Source: Bacillus benzoevorans
Lineage (GTDB): Bacteria; Bacillota; Bacilli; Bacillales; Cytobacillaceae
Length of the DNA stretch: 64,000 nucleotides
Direction of reading: 5' to 3'
Assembly: GCF_014207535.1 (NCBI RefSeq)
Contig: NZ_JACHGK010000001.1
Span: forward strand, 310,001 to 374,000
Shown: piece by piece, positions 24,273 through 31,461 of the stretch
Layout of the letters: every line of letters starts with the position of its first letter
How positions within the stretch are numbered: the first letter of the stretch is position 1
Notes under the pieces: model-generated
The model's database searches: none
Told to the model about the DNA's origin: nothing
Seen by the model: the letters and a program-made list of their open reading frames with translations, nothing else
Program-made: the position numbers and the translations under genes

Positions 24273-24334
24273 GCTTTAGAGAAGCAGGTTGAATCACCTT
24301 CAATATGATGCAAACTTTTTTCCAAAGGAACCGA

Positions 24335-24368
24335 TTGACAAAAAGCGGAGGAAAAGGCGAAAAATACT
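24335..24368 (+). promoter_or_regulatory. Candidate spoIIG promoter A (22-bp spacer)
   Basis: A perfect -35 TTGACA (24335-24340) and AATACT (24363-24368) are 22 bp apart. B. subtilis spoIIG has just this unusual spacing and needs Spo0A~P to use it. The -35 overlaps ATTGACAAA, a partial match to the reverse 0A box. Confidence 0.4.
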
Positions 24369-24387
24369 GCTTTTTTATGCCCAGAAA

Positions 24388-24421
24388 GTGACACACTTCA
24401 TCACACCCGATACGATATACT
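24388..24421 (+). promoter_or_regulatory. Candidate spoIIG promoter B (22-bp spacer)
   Basis: GTGACA (24388-24393) and TATACT (24416-24421) are also 22 bp apart and closer to spoIIGA. Only one of the two candidates is likely to be the real Spo0A-activated promoter; no perfect TGTCGAA box is visible near either. Confidence 0.4.
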
Positions 24422-24532
24422 TTTGCCTAACAGATTAATAGAAGCCAAACTATTCAGGGAAGATAAAAAGCATTAAGTCTATTAAACAAGAAATGCGTAT
24501 TCAATTAAACTTGTTTTCAAGGAGGATCTCAT

Positions 24533-25459
24533 TTGGCTGTTTATTTAGATATTATTTGGCTCTTGAATTTTATGTTTGACAGCCTCCTTTTATATTTAAC
24601 AGCTGTTATTTTGAAGAGGAAATTTCGTTATTGGAGACTTTTTGCAGGGGGGATGATTGGCTCTCTTATTATATTATTATCTGTAACACCCTTAAATGTC
24701 TATGCAGGGAATCCTATCGTCAAATTCTTATTTTCTATCCTGATGGTGTTCACGGCTTTTGGCTATAAACGCTTTAAATATTTTGTCAACGGTCTTTTGC
24801 TTTTTTATTTCATTACATTTCTTGTCGGAGGGACATTGATTGGTGTCCATTATTTTATGCAGTTTGATATGAATCTTTCATCTTCAGTCTTTTTAGCTAG
24901 TGTGAAAGGTTTTGGAGATCCGGTAAGCTGGCTCTTTGTGATCATTGGCTTTCCATTGGCCTGGCATTTTTCAAAGAATCATTTTGAAAAAATGGAGGTT
25001 GCTAAAATTCAGCATAATCAGCTGATTAGTCTTGATATTAGTATTGAGGGTAAAACTTTTCGCTTTACAGGGCTGGTTGACAGCGGCAATCAGCTGTATG
25101 ACCCTATTTCAAAAATGCCAGTCATGTTTGTGTCAGTAAATAAAATGGTTGAGGAACTGCCGGAAATGATCAGAACCATCGCTTTATCCTCAGAAGAAAT
25201 GATCATGGGAGATCAATCGATTGCTCCCGAATGGGAAAATAGGATGCGAATTATTCCTTTTAAGGTAATGGGACAAGAGCATCAACTGATCATCGCCCTA
25301 AAGCCGGATAACATTACGATTTATCAAAACGAGGAAACGATTATAGTGGATAAGGGGCTGGTATCCTTTACGATGCAGCAGCTCTCATCTGATGATGCTT
25401 TCCAATGTATCGTCCACCCAAAAATGCTAAATGGAATAAAACAGGAAAAGGCCGGCTAA
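24533..25459 (+). CDS. spoIIGA: Sporulation sigma-E factor-processing protease SpoIIGA
   Basis: SpoIIGA is the membrane-embedded aspartic protease of the mother cell that removes the pro-sequence of sigma-E after a signal (SpoIIR) from the forespore. The 308 residues comprise five membrane helices (about 3-145) and a cytoplasmic protease domain with the catalytic 'DSGNQL', where the aspartate falls at residue 183 as in B. subtilis. The start is TTG 24533 with AAGGAGG at 7-bp spacing. It is in an operon with sigE, its substrate. Confidence 0.96.
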   Translation: MAVYLDIIWLLNFMFDSLLLYLTAVILKRKFRYWRLFAGGMIGSLIILLSVTPLNVYAGNPIVKFLFSILMVFTAFGYKRFKYFVNGLLLFYFITFLVGGTLIGVHYFMQFDMNLSSSVFLASVKGFGDPVSWLFVIIGFPLAWHFSKNHFEKMEVAKIQHNQLISLDISIEGKTFRFTGLVDSGNQLYDPISKMPVMFVSVNKMVEELPEMIRTIALSSEEMIMGDQSIAPEWENRMRIIPFKVMGQEHQLIIALKPDNITIYQNEETIIVDKGLVSFTMQQLSSDDAFQCIVHPKMLNGIKQEKAG

Positions 25460-25570
25460 AGACGCCACGTCCTAATGTCTTCGCCGGCACTGGCACATCC
25501 TGTGCATCGCCGAATCGGCTTGACCAGGATGCAGGGAATTTATAAAACATTGTTTTTGAGGGGGATTAGG

Positions 25571-26290
25571 ATGAAAAAATTGAAACTTCGCTTATCGTAC
25601 TATTGGTATAAATTGTTGATTAAGCTTGGCCTGAAATCGGATGAAATATACTATATTGGCGGAAGCGAAGCACTGCCGCCTCCATTAAGCAAGGAAGAGG
25701 AGGAAGTACTGCTTGAAAAACTTCCTCATGGAGATAAAGCGGCAAGATCCATTCTCATCGAACGAAACTTAAGGCTGGTTGTTTATATAGCGAGGAAATT
25801 TGAAAATACGGGAATAAATATTGAGGATCTGATCAGCATTGGAACCATTGGTTTAATCAAGGCAGTCAATACATTCAATCCGGAGAAAAAAATCAAACTG
25901 GCTACATATGCATCACGATGCATAGAAAATGAAATCCTTATGTACTTAAGGAGAAATAATAAAATCCGCTCAGAAGTCTCATTTGATGAACCGCTCAATA
26001 TAGACTGGGATGGCAATGAATTATTATTATCGGATGTTCTTGGGACGGATGATGATATCATTACAAAGGATTTGGAAGCCAATGTCGATAAAAAACTTTT
26101 ATTAAAGGCCCTGCATCAGCTTTCTGATAGGGAAAAGCAAATTATGGAACTTCGCTTTGGGCTTGGTAACGGAGAAGAAAAAACACAAAAGGATGTTGCC
26201 GATATGTTAGGAATTTCGCAGTCCTATATCTCCAGACTGGAAAAGAGAATCATCAAAAGACTAAAAAAAGAATTTAATAAGATGGTGTAA
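25571..26290 (+). CDS. sigE: RNA polymerase sporulation sigma factor sigma-E (pro-form)
   Basis: Sigma-E directs early mother-cell gene expression. The 239-residue protein begins with an amphipathic pro-sequence (about residues 1-27, rich in Lys, Leu and Tyr) that is cleaved by SpoIIGA just before 'YIGGSEALPPPL'. Sigma-70 region 2 ('LIERNLRLVVYIARKFENTG', 'IGTIGLIKAVNTFNP', 'YASRCIENEILMYLRRN') and region 4 with its helix-turn-helix ('TQKDVADMLGISQSYISRLEKRI') are intact. A longer in-frame extension from 25475 has no ribosome binding site; ATG 25571 has GAGGGGGATTAGG. Confidence 0.97.
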   Translation: MKKLKLRLSYYWYKLLIKLGLKSDEIYYIGGSEALPPPLSKEEEEVLLEKLPHGDKAARSILIERNLRLVVYIARKFENTGINIEDLISIGTIGLIKAVNTFNPEKKIKLATYASRCIENEILMYLRRNNKIRSEVSFDEPLNIDWDGNELLLSDVLGTDDDIITKDLEANVDKKLLLKALHQLSDREKQIMELRFGLGNGEEKTQKDVADMLGISQSYISRLEKRIIKRLKKEFNKMV

Positions 26291-26296
26291 ATAATT

Positions 26297-26312
26297 TTTT
26301 TTCGCGAAAAAA
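26297..26312. other. Perfect 16-bp palindrome after sigE
   Basis: TTTTTTCGCGAAAAAA lies 7 bp after the sigE stop. It is the first of several short inverted repeats in the sigE-sigG gap (others at AGACT/AGTCT and GGTCC/GGACC). It may be an AT-rich hairpin; it is not a classic terminator. Confidence 0.4.
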
Positions 26313-26379
26313 TCCCGTTAATTATTAGACTCCTTGAAGTCTGACTCTTCCGAGCGGTCCCAGGACCCATTTCGATGGT

Positions 26380-26408
26380 GCATATTTTTCCTTACAGGGG
26401 AGATACTG
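26380..26408 (+). promoter_or_regulatory. Candidate sigma-F promoter for sigG
   Basis: GCATA (26380-26384) fits the -35 GYWTA, and GGAGATACTG (26399-26408) fits the -10 GGNRANAMTW with one mismatch at the last base; the spacer is 14 bp. Forespore transcription of sigG by sigma-F is well established in B. subtilis. Confidence 0.65.
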
Positions 26409-26435
26409 TTTTTTGTACAGCAGCTCCTGTAAGGA
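26389..26435 (+). promoter_or_regulatory. Hairpin masking the sigG ribosome binding site
   Basis: TCCTTACAGG (26389-26398) pairs perfectly with CCTGTAAGGA (26426-26435), and the right arm contains the first five bases of the AAGGAGG ribosome binding site. There is no U-tract. The left arm lies upstream of the start point expected from the sigma-F promoter, so only read-through mRNA from spoIIGA-sigE could form the structure. Confidence 0.7.
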
Positions 26436-26445
26436 GGGAAATGGA

Positions 26446-27225
26446 TTGACTCGAAACAAAGTAGAAATTTGCGGTGTTGATACATCAAAGCTTCCAGTTC
26501 TAAAAAACGAAGAAATGAGAATACTCTTCAGGCAAATGCAACAAGGGGATATATCCGCACGTGAAAAGCTCGTTAATGGAAATTTGCGTCTTGTTTTAAG
26601 CGTGATTCAACGCTTTAATAACAGAGGCGAGTATGTTGATGATCTTTTCCAGGTGGGCTGTATTGGACTTATGAAATCGATTGATAACTTTGATTTAGGA
26701 CAAAATGTAAGATTTTCTACTTACGCTGTTCCAATGATTATTGGAGAAATCAGGCGGTATTTACGGGATAACAACCCAATTCGTGTTTCTCGTTCTTTAA
26801 GAGATATTGCTTATAAAGCACTGCAGGTACGAGAACGGTTAATGAGTGAAACATCCCGGGAACCGACGGCGGAAGAAATCGCAAAAGTGCTGGAGGTGCC
26901 TCATGAAGAAATTGTCTTTGCACTCGATGCGATACAAGATCCTGTTTCCCTGTTTGAACCTATTTATAATGACGGCGGAGACCCGATTTATGTAATGGAT
27001 CAATTAAGTGATGAAAAAAATAAGGATATTCAATGGATTGAGGAGCTTGCACTTAAAGAAGGCATGAGAAGATTAAATGAACGGGAAAAACTAATCCTTC
27101 GCAAAAGATTTTTCCAAGGAAAAACGCAAATGGAAGTAGCCGAAGAAATTGGAATTTCCCAAGCACAGGTTTCCCGCCTTGAAAAAGCGGCTATCAAACA
27201 AATGAATAAAAATATTCAAAGCTGA
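26446..27225 (+). CDS. sigG: RNA polymerase sporulation sigma factor sigma-G
   Basis: Sigma-G drives late forespore genes such as germination receptors and small acid-soluble proteins. The 259 residues from TTG 26446 (MTRNKVEICGVDTSKLPVL) match B. subtilis SigG closely over regions 2 ('GNLRLVLSVIQRFNNRGEYV', 'GCIGLMKSIDNFD'), 3 and 4 ('TQMEVAEEIGISQAQVSRLEKAAIKQM'). ATG 26441 is in another frame and hits a stop at once; AAGGAGG sits 8 bases from the TTG. Control appears layered: a sigma-F promoter, a hairpin over the ribosome binding site in read-through mRNA, and a weak start codon. Confidence 0.95.
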   Translation: MTRNKVEICGVDTSKLPVLKNEEMRILFRQMQQGDISAREKLVNGNLRLVLSVIQRFNNRGEYVDDLFQVGCIGLMKSIDNFDLGQNVRFSTYAVPMIIGEIRRYLRDNNPIRVSRSLRDIAYKALQVRERLMSETSREPTAEEIAKVLEVPHEEIVFALDAIQDPVSLFEPIYNDGGDPIYVMDQLSDEKNKDIQWIEELALKEGMRRLNEREKLILRKRFFQGKTQMEVAEEIGISQAQVSRLEKAAIKQMNKNIQS

Positions 27226-27253
27226 AGCTGTCTCTTAACGGGCAGCTTTTTTA
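27226..27253 (+). terminator. Intrinsic terminator after sigG
   Basis: AGCTGTC pairs with GGCAGCT (one G-U; 27226-27232 with 27241-27247) followed by TTTTT. Confidence 0.8.
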
Positions 27254-27324
27254 CGTGCAGTCAGGTTTTAAGTAATCATCAAGCAAAGAGTTTATCAATT
27301 TCATACATTTTTCATTCTCACTCC

Positions 27325-27338
27325 TTCATATATATGAA
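27325..27338. promoter_or_regulatory. Palindrome upstream of ylmC
   Basis: TTCATATATATGAA is a perfect 14-bp palindrome, 26 bp before the ylmC start. It could be a protein-binding site, or a chance result of AT-rich sequence. Confidence 0.3.
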
Positions 27339-27364
27339 TAAAAGATAATATAGGAGTGAATTTG

Positions 27365-27640
27365 ATGGTGAAAATTTCTGAATTTCAAATAAAGGATGTA
27401 GTAAATATTTCTGATGGGAAAAAGCTAGGGAATATTGGCGATATTGAAATCAATCTCCAAACAGGAAAGGTTGAAGCAATTATTATCTCAGGAACAGGTA
27501 AAATATTAGGTTTTTTCGGCAAAGATGAAGATGTAGTCATACCATGGAAAAATATCATTAAAATCGGTGAGGATGTCATACTTGTTCGCTATAAAGATAA
27601 CGTCGAAGTAAAAATAAGCGAAGAAGAGCCCTCATCTTGA
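27365..27640 (+). CDS. ylmC: YlmC/YmxH family PRC-barrel-like protein
   Basis: The 91-residue protein is a small all-beta PRC-barrel-like domain ('DVVNISDGKKLGNIGDIEINLQTGKVEAIII' and 'EDVVIPWKNIIKIGEDVILVR'). Members of this YlmC/YmxH family occur in nearly all endospore formers and are linked with sporulation, but no precise function is known. I use ATG 27365 (MVKISEFQ) with AGGAGTG upstream; a GTG at 27356 overlaps that site. In B. subtilis ylmA lies between sigG and ylmC; it is absent here. Confidence 0.85.
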   Translation: MVKISEFQIKDVVNISDGKKLGNIGDIEINLQTGKVEAIIISGTGKILGFFGKDEDVVIPWKNIIKIGEDVILVRYKDNVEVKISEEEPSS

Positions 27641-27667
27641 AATTTACTGTGAAGGGTGATTGTTCTA

Positions 27668-27676
27668 TGCTAAAAT
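27668..27676 (+). promoter_or_regulatory. Extended -10 promoter for the ylmD-ylmH group
   Basis: TGCTAAAAT is an extended -10 element 72 bp before ylmD. The surrounding TATGCTAAAAT is repeated in front of lspA. Confidence 0.45.
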
Positions 27677-27681
27677 AAAGG

Positions 27682-27710
27682 GGAACTTCCATAATATAGT
27701 TAGAAGTTCC
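27682..27710 (+). other. Hairpin at the predicted 5' end of the ylmD mRNA
   Basis: GGAACTTC (27682-27689) pairs perfectly with GAAGTTCC (27703-27710) with a 13-base loop. It would begin at or within a base or two of the transcript start set by the promoter at 27668, the position of 5' stem-loops that protect bacterial mRNAs. Confidence 0.5.
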
Positions 27711-27747
27711 TAAAATCTAAAGATGTTATGATAAACGGAGGATAGGT

Positions 27748-28572
27748 ATGGAACCATTCGTTTTACAGGAAAAGGAATACCTTGTTCTTGCTGATTGGGT
27801 CCAAAAGTATCCCAATTTGCAGGCAGGGTTTACAACAAAAAACGGCGGACTGAGCAAAATGGAATTTTCAAGCTTGAACTTAGGTTTCCATGTGAAAGAC
27901 TCCTTTGAAGCCGTTCTTCAAAATCGAAATATTACCGCTGATAAACTCTCCTTTCCATTAGAAAATTGGGTTGGCGCCGTACAGACACATGAAGTGAAAA
28001 TACAAAAGGTAACAAAAAGCGATAGAGGCAGAGGTGCTGCGGATTATACAAGCGCATTTAAAGCAACAGATGGTTTCTTTACGGTAGAGAAAAATATTCT
28101 CCTTACTTTGTGCTTTGCTGATTGTGTGCCAATCTTCTTTTTTCATCCGCCGTCCGGTGCTATTGGAATTGCTCATGCAGGCTGGAAGGGGACAGTAAAC
28201 GGCATTGCCGAGGAAATGCTTCGTACTTTTCAAGCAGAGGGAATTGAGGCAAAAGACATATTAGTCGCAATTGGACCTTCAATATGCGAAAATTGTTATA
28301 TCGTTGATGACCGTGTGATTAAATTAGTGCAAAATAGACTAGAAGGTGTCGATAATAAGACATATAATTTAGTCAACGACCATCAATATAGACTTAATTT
28401 AAAGGAATGCAATAGGGAAATCCTGTTAAATGCAGGGGTAAAAAACGAACATATTAGTTTGACAAATTTTTGTACCAGCTGTCATCAAGAGTATTTTTAT
28501 TCACACCGAAGAGATCAAGGCAAGACTGGGCGTTTGGTGGGTTTCATCGGCTGGAAGGAGGACAATCAGTAA
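27748..28572 (+). CDS. ylmD: YlmD/PgeF, multicopper-oxidase-like purine nucleoside phosphorylase family
   Basis: The 274-residue protein belongs to the YfiH/DUF152 family. Members have been described as polyphenol oxidases (laccases) and, more recently, as zinc-dependent purine nucleoside phosphorylases/adenosine deaminases; PgeF in E. coli also edits peptidoglycan precursors. The metal-site histidines and cysteines are visible: 'VGAVQTHEVKI', 'LTLCFADCVPIFF', 'GIAHAGWKGTVNGIAEEML' and 'IGPSICENCYIVDDRV'. GGAGGATAGGT precedes the ATG. It leads the ylmD-ylmE-sepF-ylmG-ylmH group, which in Bacillus lies between sigG and divIVA. Confidence 0.88.
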   Translation: MEPFVLQEKEYLVLADWVQKYPNLQAGFTTKNGGLSKMEFSSLNLGFHVKDSFEAVLQNRNITADKLSFPLENWVGAVQTHEVKIQKVTKSDRGRGAADYTSAFKATDGFFTVEKNILLTLCFADCVPIFFFHPPSGAIGIAHAGWKGTVNGIAEEMLRTFQAEGIEAKDILVAIGPSICENCYIVDDRVIKLVQNRLEGVDNKTYNLVNDHQYRLNLKECNREILLNAGVKNEHISLTNFCTSCHQEYFYSHRRDQGKTGRLVGFIGWKEDNQ

Positions 28573-28576
28573 TAAA

Positions 28577-29254
28577 ATGAGAGTGATCGAAAATTTACAG
28601 AAGATTAAAGAAGAAATTGCAGCAGCATGTGTAAAATCCAACCGAAGTCCTGAAGAAATTACCATCATCGCTGTAACAAAATATGTTTCCGTTGAGCGTG
28701 CAAATGAAGCGATTGAAGCAGGACTCACACACCTTGGTGAAAACTATGACGAAGGCTTAAATGCCAAATGGGAAGTGCTGAAGGACAAGCCAATCTGGCA
28801 TTTTATCGGTTCCTTGCAAACGAGAAAGGTAAAAAATATTATTGATAAGGTGGATTATATTCACTCGCTTGATCGGCTTTCTTTGGCAAAGGAGATTAAC
28901 AAACGTGCCGATAGAAAAATAAAATGTTTCGTTCAAGTGAATGTCTCTGGTGAGGAATCTAAACATGGCTTGACTCCGGAAGAGGTACCGGCATTTTTAG
29001 AGGCTTTACAAGAATTTCCGAATATTGTAGCTGCCGGATTAATGACAATGGCTCCGTTTACCGAAAATAAGACTTTGCTGCATCAATGTTTTCACAGATT
29101 AAAAGAACTGCAATTGGCAGTACAAAACATGAATTTAGATTATGCGCCTTGTACAGAGTTATCAATGGGAATGTCAAATGATTATTCTATCGCCATTGAA
29201 GAAGGTGCAACAATGGTGCGAATTGGAACGGCTCTAGTCGGGGAAGATGCGTAG
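28577..29254 (+). CDS. ylmE: YggS/PROSC family pyridoxal phosphate homeostasis protein
   Basis: These proteins bind pyridoxal 5'-phosphate and balance its pools and those of amino and keto acids. The 225-residue alanine-racemase-like TIM barrel carries the PLP lysine in 'IIAVTKYVSV' (Lys35), 'GENYDEG', 'WHFIGSLQTRKVKNII' and 'CTELSMGMSNDYSIAIEEGATMVRIGTALVG'. Its ATG is 4 bp after the ylmD stop; the AAGGAGGA lies 14 bases upstream, a little far, so translation is probably coupled to ylmD. Confidence 0.92.
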   Translation: MRVIENLQKIKEEIAAACVKSNRSPEEITIIAVTKYVSVERANEAIEAGLTHLGENYDEGLNAKWEVLKDKPIWHFIGSLQTRKVKNIIDKVDYIHSLDRLSLAKEINKRADRKIKCFVQVNVSGEESKHGLTPEEVPAFLEALQEFPNIVAAGLMTMAPFTENKTLLHQCFHRLKELQLAVQNMNLDYAPCTELSMGMSNDYSIAIEEGATMVRIGTALVGEDA

Positions 29255-29266
29255 GAGGTCCAAAAA

Positions 29267-29704
29267 ATGAGCATTAAGTCGAAATTTAAAAATTTATTCT
29301 TTTTAGAAGATGAATATGCCGAAAATGAGGAATCATCTTATGAAGAAGAATATGAACCGGTAAAACAGCAAAAACAAACGGCACCAAAACAAAATATTGT
29401 CAGCCTGCAAAGTGTGCAAAAATCATCAAAGGTTGTGCTTGTTGAACCCCGTATTTATGCAGAGGCACAAGACATTGCAGACCATTTAAAAAATAGAAGA
29501 GCAGTAGTCGTGAATTTACAAAGAATCGAAAAGGATCAGGCAAAGAGAATTATCGACTTTTTAAGCGGCACGGTGTATGCCATTGGCGGCGACATCCAAA
29601 AAATCGGTCTCGATATTTTCCTTTGTACTCCTGATAATGTCGAAGTTAGCGGCAGTATTTCACAGCTGATGCAAGAGCAAGAATTTGAAAATACGAGGTG
29701 GTAA
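29267..29704 (+). CDS. sepF: Cell division protein SepF
   Basis: SepF binds FtsZ filaments and the membrane and acts as a second FtsZ anchor beside FtsA. The 145 residues have the N-terminal amphipathic membrane helix 'MSIKSKFKNLFFLEDE' (1-16), an acidic and Gln/Lys-rich linker (about 17-50) and the globular domain (about 57-140; 'RAVVVNLQRIEKDQAKRIIDFLSGTVYAIGGDIQKIG') that forms rings and binds the FtsZ tail. The ATG follows TAGGAGGTCC. It sits between ylmE and ylmG as in B. subtilis. Confidence 0.95.
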   Translation: MSIKSKFKNLFFLEDEYAENEESSYEEEYEPVKQQKQTAPKQNIVSLQSVQKSSKVVLVEPRIYAEAQDIADHLKNRRAVVVNLQRIEKDQAKRIIDFLSGTVYAIGGDIQKIGLDIFLCTPDNVEVSGSISQLMQEQEFENTRW

Positions 29705-29710
29705 GCTTTA

Positions 29711-29974
29711 ATGTTTTTGATATTTTCTTTAATAACTAGACTAATCTCTATTTACTCGTGGGCATTAATTATCTATATTCTGATGTCTTGGTTTCCAAAT
29801 GCCCGTGATACCAAGATCGGCCAGTTCTTAGCGAAAATCTGTGAACCATATCTGGATCCATTTCGTCGGATTATTCCGCCGCTCGGGATGATTGATATTT
29901 CTCCAATTGTGGCATTTTTAGTTTTGAACTTTGCGACTTCAGGGTTATGGCAGCTATACTCCTGGATTACATGA
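29711..29974 (+). CDS. ylmG: YggT family membrane protein YlmG
   Basis: The 87-residue protein has two membrane segments (about 3-25 and 65-85) around the conserved 'ILMSWFPNARD..IGQFLAKICEPYLDPFRRIIPPLGMIDISPIVAFLVL' of the YggT family. It follows sepF by 6 bp with GAGGTGG as ribosome binding site. Homologues are linked with division or organelle nucleoid distribution in plastids, but the bacterial function is not well defined. Confidence 0.9.
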   Translation: MFLIFSLITRLISIYSWALIIYILMSWFPNARDTKIGQFLAKICEPYLDPFRRIIPPLGMIDISPIVAFLVLNFATSGLWQLYSWIT

Positions 29975-29990
29975 TAAGCTGGAAATTTAA

Positions 29991-30022
29991 TAGAGGCTCA
30001 TATAAGGAGCCTCTTTCTATTT
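29991..30022 (+). terminator. Terminator-like hairpin between ylmG and ylmH
   Basis: AGAGGCTC/GAGCCTCT (29992-29999 with 30007-30014) is a perfect 8-bp stem with a 7-base loop, followed by TTCTATTTC. The U-tract is imperfect, so some read-through to ylmH is likely. Confidence 0.6.
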
Positions 30023-30044
30023 CATTATATTAAGGTGAACAAAT

Positions 30045-30818
30045 ATGTCTATTTATCAGCATTTTCGTCCGGAAGAGAAGGAATTTATCGATCAGGTGTT
30101 GAATTGGAAGGAGTATGTTGAACAGTCCTATTCTCCAAAGCTGACTGATTTTCTTGATCCGCGTGAGCAGCAAATTTTAAAGATGATTATTGGCGAACAA
30201 GGAGAAGTTCTGTACGCTTTCTCGGGCGGCATGGACTTTACAGAAAGAAATAGGGCACTTATTTTTCCAGATTATTATCAACCACAAGCGGACGATTTTC
30301 ATATTACATTATTTGAAGTGGAGTTTGCGAAGAAGTTTTTAAGTTTAACGCATCCTCAAGTTTTGGGAAGCCTGATGGGAATCGGCTTAAAACGCGGGAA
30401 ATTCGGTGACATCATGATTGTCGGGGACAGGGTTCAATTCTATTGTGCCCAAGAAGTCAGCGAGTATGTCAGGCTGGAGCTGCATTCTGTCGGTAAAGCT
30501 GCTGTCATACTGGAAGAAAAACCGTTAACAGAGGGTCTGCCGCCTGAGGAAGTTTGGACAGAGCAGACTGTAACCGTTTCTTCCTTGCGAATTGATGCTG
30601 TTATATCAGCGATTTTCCAGCTTTCACGGCAAAAATCACAAACGCTTATTCAGTCAGGATTCGTGAAAGTAAATTGGACTGTGAATGAAAATCCTTCGTT
30701 TGAATGCGGCGAAAGCGATACGATTTCAGTACGCAAATATGGACGAGCTAAAATTCTTTCCATTGACGGTAAAACAAAGAAGGATAAATGGAAAATCACA
30801 GCAGGAAGACAAAAATAA
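30045..30818 (+). CDS. ylmH: S4-domain RNA-binding protein YlmH (RqcP)
   Basis: The 257-residue protein has an N-terminal ribosome-associated region ('HFRPEEKEFIDQVLNWKE', 'RALIFPDYYQPQADDFHI', 'HPQVLGSLMGIGLKRGKFGDI') and a C-terminal S4 RNA-binding domain (about 180-245; 'LRIDAVISAIFQLSRQKSQTLIQSGFVKVNW'). In B. subtilis YlmH has been linked to ribosome-associated quality control, beside the S4 protein RqcP, with RqcH; rqcH is also in this window at 48448. Start ATG 30045 follows AAGGTGAACAAAT. Confidence 0.88.
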   Translation: MSIYQHFRPEEKEFIDQVLNWKEYVEQSYSPKLTDFLDPREQQILKMIIGEQGEVLYAFSGGMDFTERNRALIFPDYYQPQADDFHITLFEVEFAKKFLSLTHPQVLGSLMGIGLKRGKFGDIMIVGDRVQFYCAQEVSEYVRLELHSVGKAAVILEEKPLTEGLPPEEVWTEQTVTVSSLRIDAVISAIFQLSRQKSQTLIQSGFVKVNWTVNENPSFECGESDTISVRKYGRAKILSIDGKTKKDKWKITAGRQK

Positions 30819-30845
30819 TGAAAGTTAAGAAGGAAATTCAAAAAA

Positions 30846-30855
30846 TTTGTCGAAA
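30846..30855 (+). promoter_or_regulatory. Candidate Spo0A box upstream of divIVA
   Basis: TTTGTCGAAA matches the Spo0A binding consensus TTTGTCGAAW at all ten positions, about 90 bp before divIVA. No well-placed -35/-10 pair could be fixed around it. Confidence 0.4.
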
Positions 30856-30945
30856 AAGAATTATTTATACATAGCGTATTATAAGGGAGTTCATTCTGCT
30901 CTTTTTAAAAGAGAGGCTTTGTTAAATAGAATTGGAGGTGGCATA

Positions 30946-31461
30946 ATGGCTTTAACACCATTAGATATCCATAATAAGGAGTTTAGTAAAGGATTTCGCG
31001 GCTATGATGAGGATGAAGTGAATGAATTTCTTGATCAAGTCATTAAGGATTATGAATTGGTCCTTCGCGAGAAAAAGGAGTTAGAAGATCGTTTAAATGA
31101 AGTGAATGATCGAATGGGTCATTTTATTTCCATTGAAGAAACCTTAAACAAATCAATCATTGTCGCTCAGGAAGCAGCAGAAGAAGTGAAACGGAATGCG
31201 CATAAAGAAGCAAAGCTGATCATGAAGGAAGCGGAGAAAAACGCGGACCGAATTGTAAATGAATCTCTTTCAAAAGCGCGGAAAATTGCCCTGGAAATAG
31301 AAGAGCTGAAAAAACAGTCAAAAGTTTTCCGTACCCGGTTTAAAATGCTGATTGAAGCACAGCTTGAATTGCTTGATAACGATGACTGGGATCATTTACT
31401 TCAGTATGAATTGGACGCAACCGAATTAAAAGCAACTAGTGAAGAAGATTCCTATGCTTGA
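30946..31461 (+). CDS. divIVA: Cell division initiation/polar scaffold protein DivIVA
   Basis: DivIVA senses negative membrane curvature at septa and poles, where it holds MinJ/MinCD and, in sporulation, helps anchor RacA and the chromosome. The 171 residues start 'MALTPLDIHNKEFSKGFRGYDEDEVNEFLD', with membrane-binding Phe17 and Arg18 as in B. subtilis, followed by long coiled coils (about 30-150). I use ATG 30946 with GGAGGTGGC; the longer open frame to 30847 is non-coding leader. The ileS promoter -35 overlaps the stop codon. Confidence 0.96.
   Translation: MALTPLDIHNKEFSKGFRGYDEDEVNEFLDQVIKDYELVLREKKELEDRLNEVNDRMGHFISIEETLNKSIIVAQEAAEEVKRNAHKEAKLIMKEAEKNADRIVNESLSKARKIALEIEELKKQSKVFRTRFKMLIEAQLELLDNDDWDHLLQYELDATELKATSEEDSYA

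Noticed and set aside
25475..25570. N-terminal extension of pro-sigma-E
   Set aside because: No ribosome binding site at 25475; the known pro-sequence starts at ATG 25571, giving exactly 239 residues.
26389..26435. Terminator after sigE
   Set aside because: The inverted repeat is strong but is followed by the sigG ribosome binding site, not a U-tract.
30847..30945. N-terminal extension of DivIVA from TTG 30847
   Set aside because: No ribosome binding site at that start; the extension is unlike DivIVA, and MALTPLDIHNKEF at 30946 with GGAGGTGGC is the known start.
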